A program made the translations under genes and the position numbers. A DNA stretch of 64,000 nt from Marinobacter aromaticivorans. Its GTDB lineage: Bacteria > Pseudomonadota > Gammaproteobacteria > Pseudomonadales > Oleiphilaceae. The stretch lies in assembly GCF_002806975.1 (NCBI RefSeq), contig NZ_NIHD01000001.1:372001-436000 (forward strand), written 5' to 3'. This document shows, one piece after another, positions 61,643-64,000 of this stretch. Position 1 is the first letter of the stretch. Each line of letters begins with the position of its first letter. The notes beneath the pieces were generated by a model. It did no database searches. It was not told the DNA's origin and saw only the letters and a list, made by a program, of their open reading frames with translations.

Positions 61643-61691
61643 AGTCCGCAGAGTTATAGGCAATGGCCCGAAGTTTCAGGCCAAGCCCAAG

Positions 61692-63515
61692 TCAGAAGTT
61701 AAACTGCCCGGAATCAATATCCGAAACCAGCTCCGGGGTCAGCAATGTGTAGCCCTCTGTTTTGGGCAGCCGCACATAAACCTCCTCATTGGGTCGCTCC
61801 AGAGTGTAACCGGCTTTCTGGATATCCACCTTGCGATACTTGAAGGTACCCGTTTTCTCGATGGCCCCGGTGACGCGCACAAATACCGGTACCGCGTAGG
61901 CCGGCAGGTTATCCCGCATGTAGGCCAGGAGCTTGTTGATATCGAAATTATTCTTGTTCGGTACCAGCGTTACCATTCCCGCCTTGCCGTTGGTTTTCGG
62001 AATCTCCACCCCGTAAACAATGGCTTCTTCTACCATTCCGGAACCATCGATGATGTTCTCAACTTCATTGGTTGAAACATTTTCGCCTTTCCAGCGGAAG
62101 GTGTCCCCCATTCGATCCACAAACTGCAAATGGCGGCAGCCGATTTCTTTCAACACATCGCCGGTGTTGAACCAGGCATCGCCTTTCTTGAACGCATCGC
62201 GCAGGATGGATTTTTCCGTGGCTTCTTTCTGGGTGTAGCCCTCAAACGACCACTTCTTGGTGATTTCGCCGATGAGCAGGCCGGGTTGGCCTTTTGCCAC
62301 TTCCTGCAGCATACCCTTGTCATTCCGGATCGGGTCGCGGGTGCCGTCGTGGAACTTCACCAGTTTGTAGGGTGCGGTGGACAACCCAACGGTATTATCC
62401 TGGTTAAAAAAGTTACTGAAGCCAATGTTGCCCTCGCTGGAGGCGTAGAGCTCTGCGATAGTCTCGATGCCAAACCGCTCCTTGAACTCCTTCCAGATTG
62501 AGGGGCGCAAACCGTTACCGAGCATCTTGGTCAGTCGGTGGTTTCTGTCCTGATCGCTTGGGGGCTGGTTCAGCAGATAGCGGCAGAGTTCGCCGATGTA
62601 GCCGAATACGGTCGCATCGTAACGGCGCACGTCGTCCCAGAAGGCGCTGGCGGAAAACTTGCGGCGTAGTGCAAAAGCTGAGCCTCCGGCCAGCACCGAG
62701 CCCCAGCAAACCACAAGGCCGGTGCCGTGATAAAGCGGCAGGGTGCAGTAGAAAACGTCTTCAGGTTTCATAGACAGCGACATCAAGCCGAAGCCACCAT
62801 AGGCCTTCAGGAACTTGTTGTGCGAACCCGGGGCAGCCTTGGGCAGGCCGGTTGTGCCAGAGGTGAACAGATAAATTGCCGTGTCACCGGTTCTGGGCGG
62901 GTCACTCAGAACCGGGTTGTCGCTGTTGAAGGTGCTGACCTGCTGCGCCATGTTGGCGTAGCCGGCAGGCGCCTCGCCGAATGTGTTGAGGGTGTTGGTG
63001 TCGGCGAGGAACAGGAAGGGTGTGGGGTGGTCGAGTGCAAGGCTGGCTTTCACCTCGTCAAATACAGAAACCAGCTCCTCGCCAACCACCACCATTTTCG
63101 GGCTGACCAGCCTGGCGCTGTGTTCAAGCACCTTGCCTTTCTGTGAAGTGTTCATCATGGCGCAGGCCACGCCGATTTTTGCGGCACCTGTAACGACCGC
63201 CAACACTTCCGGGCGGTTTTCCAGAAGAACCGCTATAGAGTCACCTTTTTTCAGCCCCTGGGCCTGTAAATAACCGGCAATGCGATTTGCCCAGGCGTTG
63301 AAGTCGGCCCAGGTTATACGGCGGTCCTCAAAGAGAATTGCCGGCCTGTTGCCGAACTTTTCAGCGTTGTTTTCAACCAGGGTTCCGAGGGTCAGGGTTT
63401 TCTGCGTATCCTTGATCGAGTAGTAATATAAGCCTCTGGCGATAGCCGGGAATCGTTTCATTATTCCCGGCATGCTGCGTGCGATATCCATCGCAGTAAC
63501 TTTGTCTTGGTTCAT
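61692..63515 (-). CDS. Long-chain/very-long-chain acyl-CoA synthetase (FATP/FadD6 type)
   Basis: 607 residues. Activates fatty acids to acyl-CoA with ATP. AMP-binding P-loop YLFTSGTTGLPKAAPGSHNK, VFGYIGELCRYLLNQPPS, IAELYASSEGNIGF and the C-terminal motif DRMGDTFRWKGENVSTNEVE match the FATP-like group (FRWKGENVST), rather than classical FadD. The catalytic Lys region is TGTFKYRKVDIQK. Probably channels exogenous or alkane-derived acids to beta-oxidation, fitting alkB and the acyl-CoA dehydrogenase. GGAA precedes the ATG. Confidence 0.93.
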   Translation of the reverse strand: MNQDKVTAMDIARSMPGIMKRFPAIARGLYYYSIKDTQKTLTLGTLVENNAEKFGNRPAILFEDRRITWADFNAWANRIAGYLQAQGLKKGDSIAVLLENRPEVLAVVTGAAKIGVACAMMNTSQKGKVLEHSARLVSPKMVVVGEELVSVFDEVKASLALDHPTPFLFLADTNTLNTFGEAPAGYANMAQQVSTFNSDNPVLSDPPRTGDTAIYLFTSGTTGLPKAAPGSHNKFLKAYGGFGLMSLSMKPEDVFYCTLPLYHGTGLVVCWGSVLAGGSAFALRRKFSASAFWDDVRRYDATVFGYIGELCRYLLNQPPSDQDRNHRLTKMLGNGLRPSIWKEFKERFGIETIAELYASSEGNIGFSNFFNQDNTVGLSTAPYKLVKFHDGTRDPIRNDKGMLQEVAKGQPGLLIGEITKKWSFEGYTQKEATEKSILRDAFKKGDAWFNTGDVLKEIGCRHLQFVDRMGDTFRWKGENVSTNEVENIIDGSGMVEEAIVYGVEIPKTNGKAGMVTLVPNKNNFDINKLLAYMRDNLPAYAVPVFVRVTGAIEKTGTFKYRKVDIQKAGYTLERPNEEVYVRLPKTEGYTLLTPELVSDIDSGQFNF

Positions 63516-63576
63516 GGTTTTTCCGTAAGATGTTTTTATAGTTAATCAGGTGCTTCGGAATAACCTCGCCGTGAGG

Positions 63577-64000
63577 CTAGTCCAGATAAAGGTCCGGCAA
63601 CAGGGGTTTATCACCGGCTTTGTATCGGTAACCTTCGAAATCGGTTACGCCGTCCTGGCGTAGCACGTCCTCGTCAATAAGGTTCTGGCCAGTCAACTGG
63701 TCCACGGGTCGGTTCAGTATGCTTACAGCTGCATCCGCCATAATGTCTGGCTTCCGGCCTTGTGCCATTAACTGTTCGCCTCCCGCTTCGTGCTGAATCG
63801 CAGCAGTGGCTATAATGGTTTTAGGCCAAAGGGTGTTCACGGCAATGCCGTAACGTCTGAACTCCTCGGCCATGCCGATGCTGATCATGGTCATGGCGTA
63901 TTTTGTGGAGGTATAGGGCCCGAAGTGCGCAAACCATTTCGGGTCCAGGTTCAGAGGTGGTGACATGCTCAGGATGTGGCCGCGCCCGGATTTTTTGAGC
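63577..64000 (-). CDS. Short-chain dehydrogenase/reductase, HSDL2-like (N-terminus outside window)
   Basis: The frame is open through the window end (LKKSGRGHILSMSPPLNLDP), so Met 63966 is internal and only the C-terminal 140 residues are visible. YTSTKYAM is the catalytic YxxxK motif; EEFRRYGIAVNTLWPKTII follows as in HSDL2-type SDRs, and the tail DVLRQDGVTDFEGYRYKAGDKPL... is typical of that group. NAD(P)-dependent; likely lipid-related given the acyl-CoA synthetase 61 bp downstream. Confidence 0.9.
   Translation of the reverse strand, partial: LKKSGRGHILSMSPPLNLDPKWFAHFGPYTSTKYAMTMISIGMAEEFRRYGIAVNTLWPKTIIATAAIQHEAGGEQLMAQGRKPDIMADAAVSILNRPVDQLTGQNLIDEDVLRQDGVTDFEGYRYKAGDKPLLPDLYLD

Larger units (their letters stand above)
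61257..61691. other. Convergent intergenic region carrying two composite hairpins
   Basis: 435 bp without a gene between the quinone oxidoreductase (+) and acyl-CoA synthetase (-) 3' ends. It holds the two elements described at 61293-61404 and 61535-61642. The 130 bp between them is AT-richer and shows no gene or hairpin. Short open frames here are translations of the elements. Confidence 0.7.

Noticed and set aside
61341..62075. 244-residue plus-strand frame in the convergent gap
   Set aside because: It consists of the two composite hairpins and antisense of the acyl-CoA synthetase gene.

Overview
The window reads as a chromosomal segment of a marine, hydrocarbon-degrading gammaproteobacterium, most likely Marinobacter or a close relative. 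This rests on gene content and protein style: an AlkB alkane hydroxylase beside an acyl-CoA dehydrogenase, an acyl-CoA synthetase, a coupled SerA/D-2-hydroxyglutarate dehydrogenase pair, a Pseudomonas-type imelysin iron locus, and even GC-rich codon use. No rRNA, tRNA, CRISPR array, prophage or insertion sequence was seen.

Layout. 1-3.9 kb: end of an acyl-CoA dehydrogenase, a composite hairpin repeat, alkB, and two small genes. 3.9-33.5 kb: a carbohydrate locus. It holds a starch-binding-like lipoprotein, pullulanase lipoprotein (pulA), maltoporin (lamB), zwf-pgl-eda, gap-pyk, edd-glk, an orphan solute-binding protein, a broken aldo/keto reductase, a MalS-like lipoprotein amylase, malEFG, alpha-glucosidase-malK, malT and a chemoreceptor. 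33.5-40.5 kb: a small membrane protein, an MFS transporter and a DUF1513/imelysin/DUF1111/imelysin iron-type cluster. 40.6-51.5 kb: rlmJ, a lysine-less P-loop-like protein paired with an MscS channel, DUF4168, a sigma54 two-component system with an EamA exporter, GIY-YIG, two alpha/beta hydrolases, an OmpA-type lipoprotein and a coiled-coil protein. 51.7-60 kb: serA, D-2-hydroxyglutarate dehydrogenase, a zinc-less sirtuin, an ABC1 kinase, an FAH hydrolase, apt with a purine permease, and a YicG-like protein. 60-64 kb: quinone oxidoreductase, two more composite hairpins, an acyl-CoA synthetase and a partial SDR.

How it works together. The carbohydrate genes form a near-complete route from extracellular alpha-glucan to pyruvate. 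Surface lipoproteins debranch and cut the polymer, LamB and MalEFGK import maltodextrins, the cytoplasmic alpha-glucosidase frees glucose, and Glk-Zwf-Pgl-Edd-Eda convert it by the Entner-Doudoroff route, with Gap and Pyk from lower glycolysis. G-rich MalT-box-like arrays lie before pulA, lamB, malE, the amylase and the alpha-glucosidase in one consistent orientation relative to the genes. HexR-like palindromes lie before zwf and between gap and edd.

Most interesting to me: three long composite hairpins (1542-1647, 61293-61404, 61535-61642) share an inner two-hairpin core but have unrelated, perfectly self-complementary outer arms, and all lie between convergent genes. Next is the tightly coupled P-loop-like/MscS gene pair at 41.5-43.6 kb.
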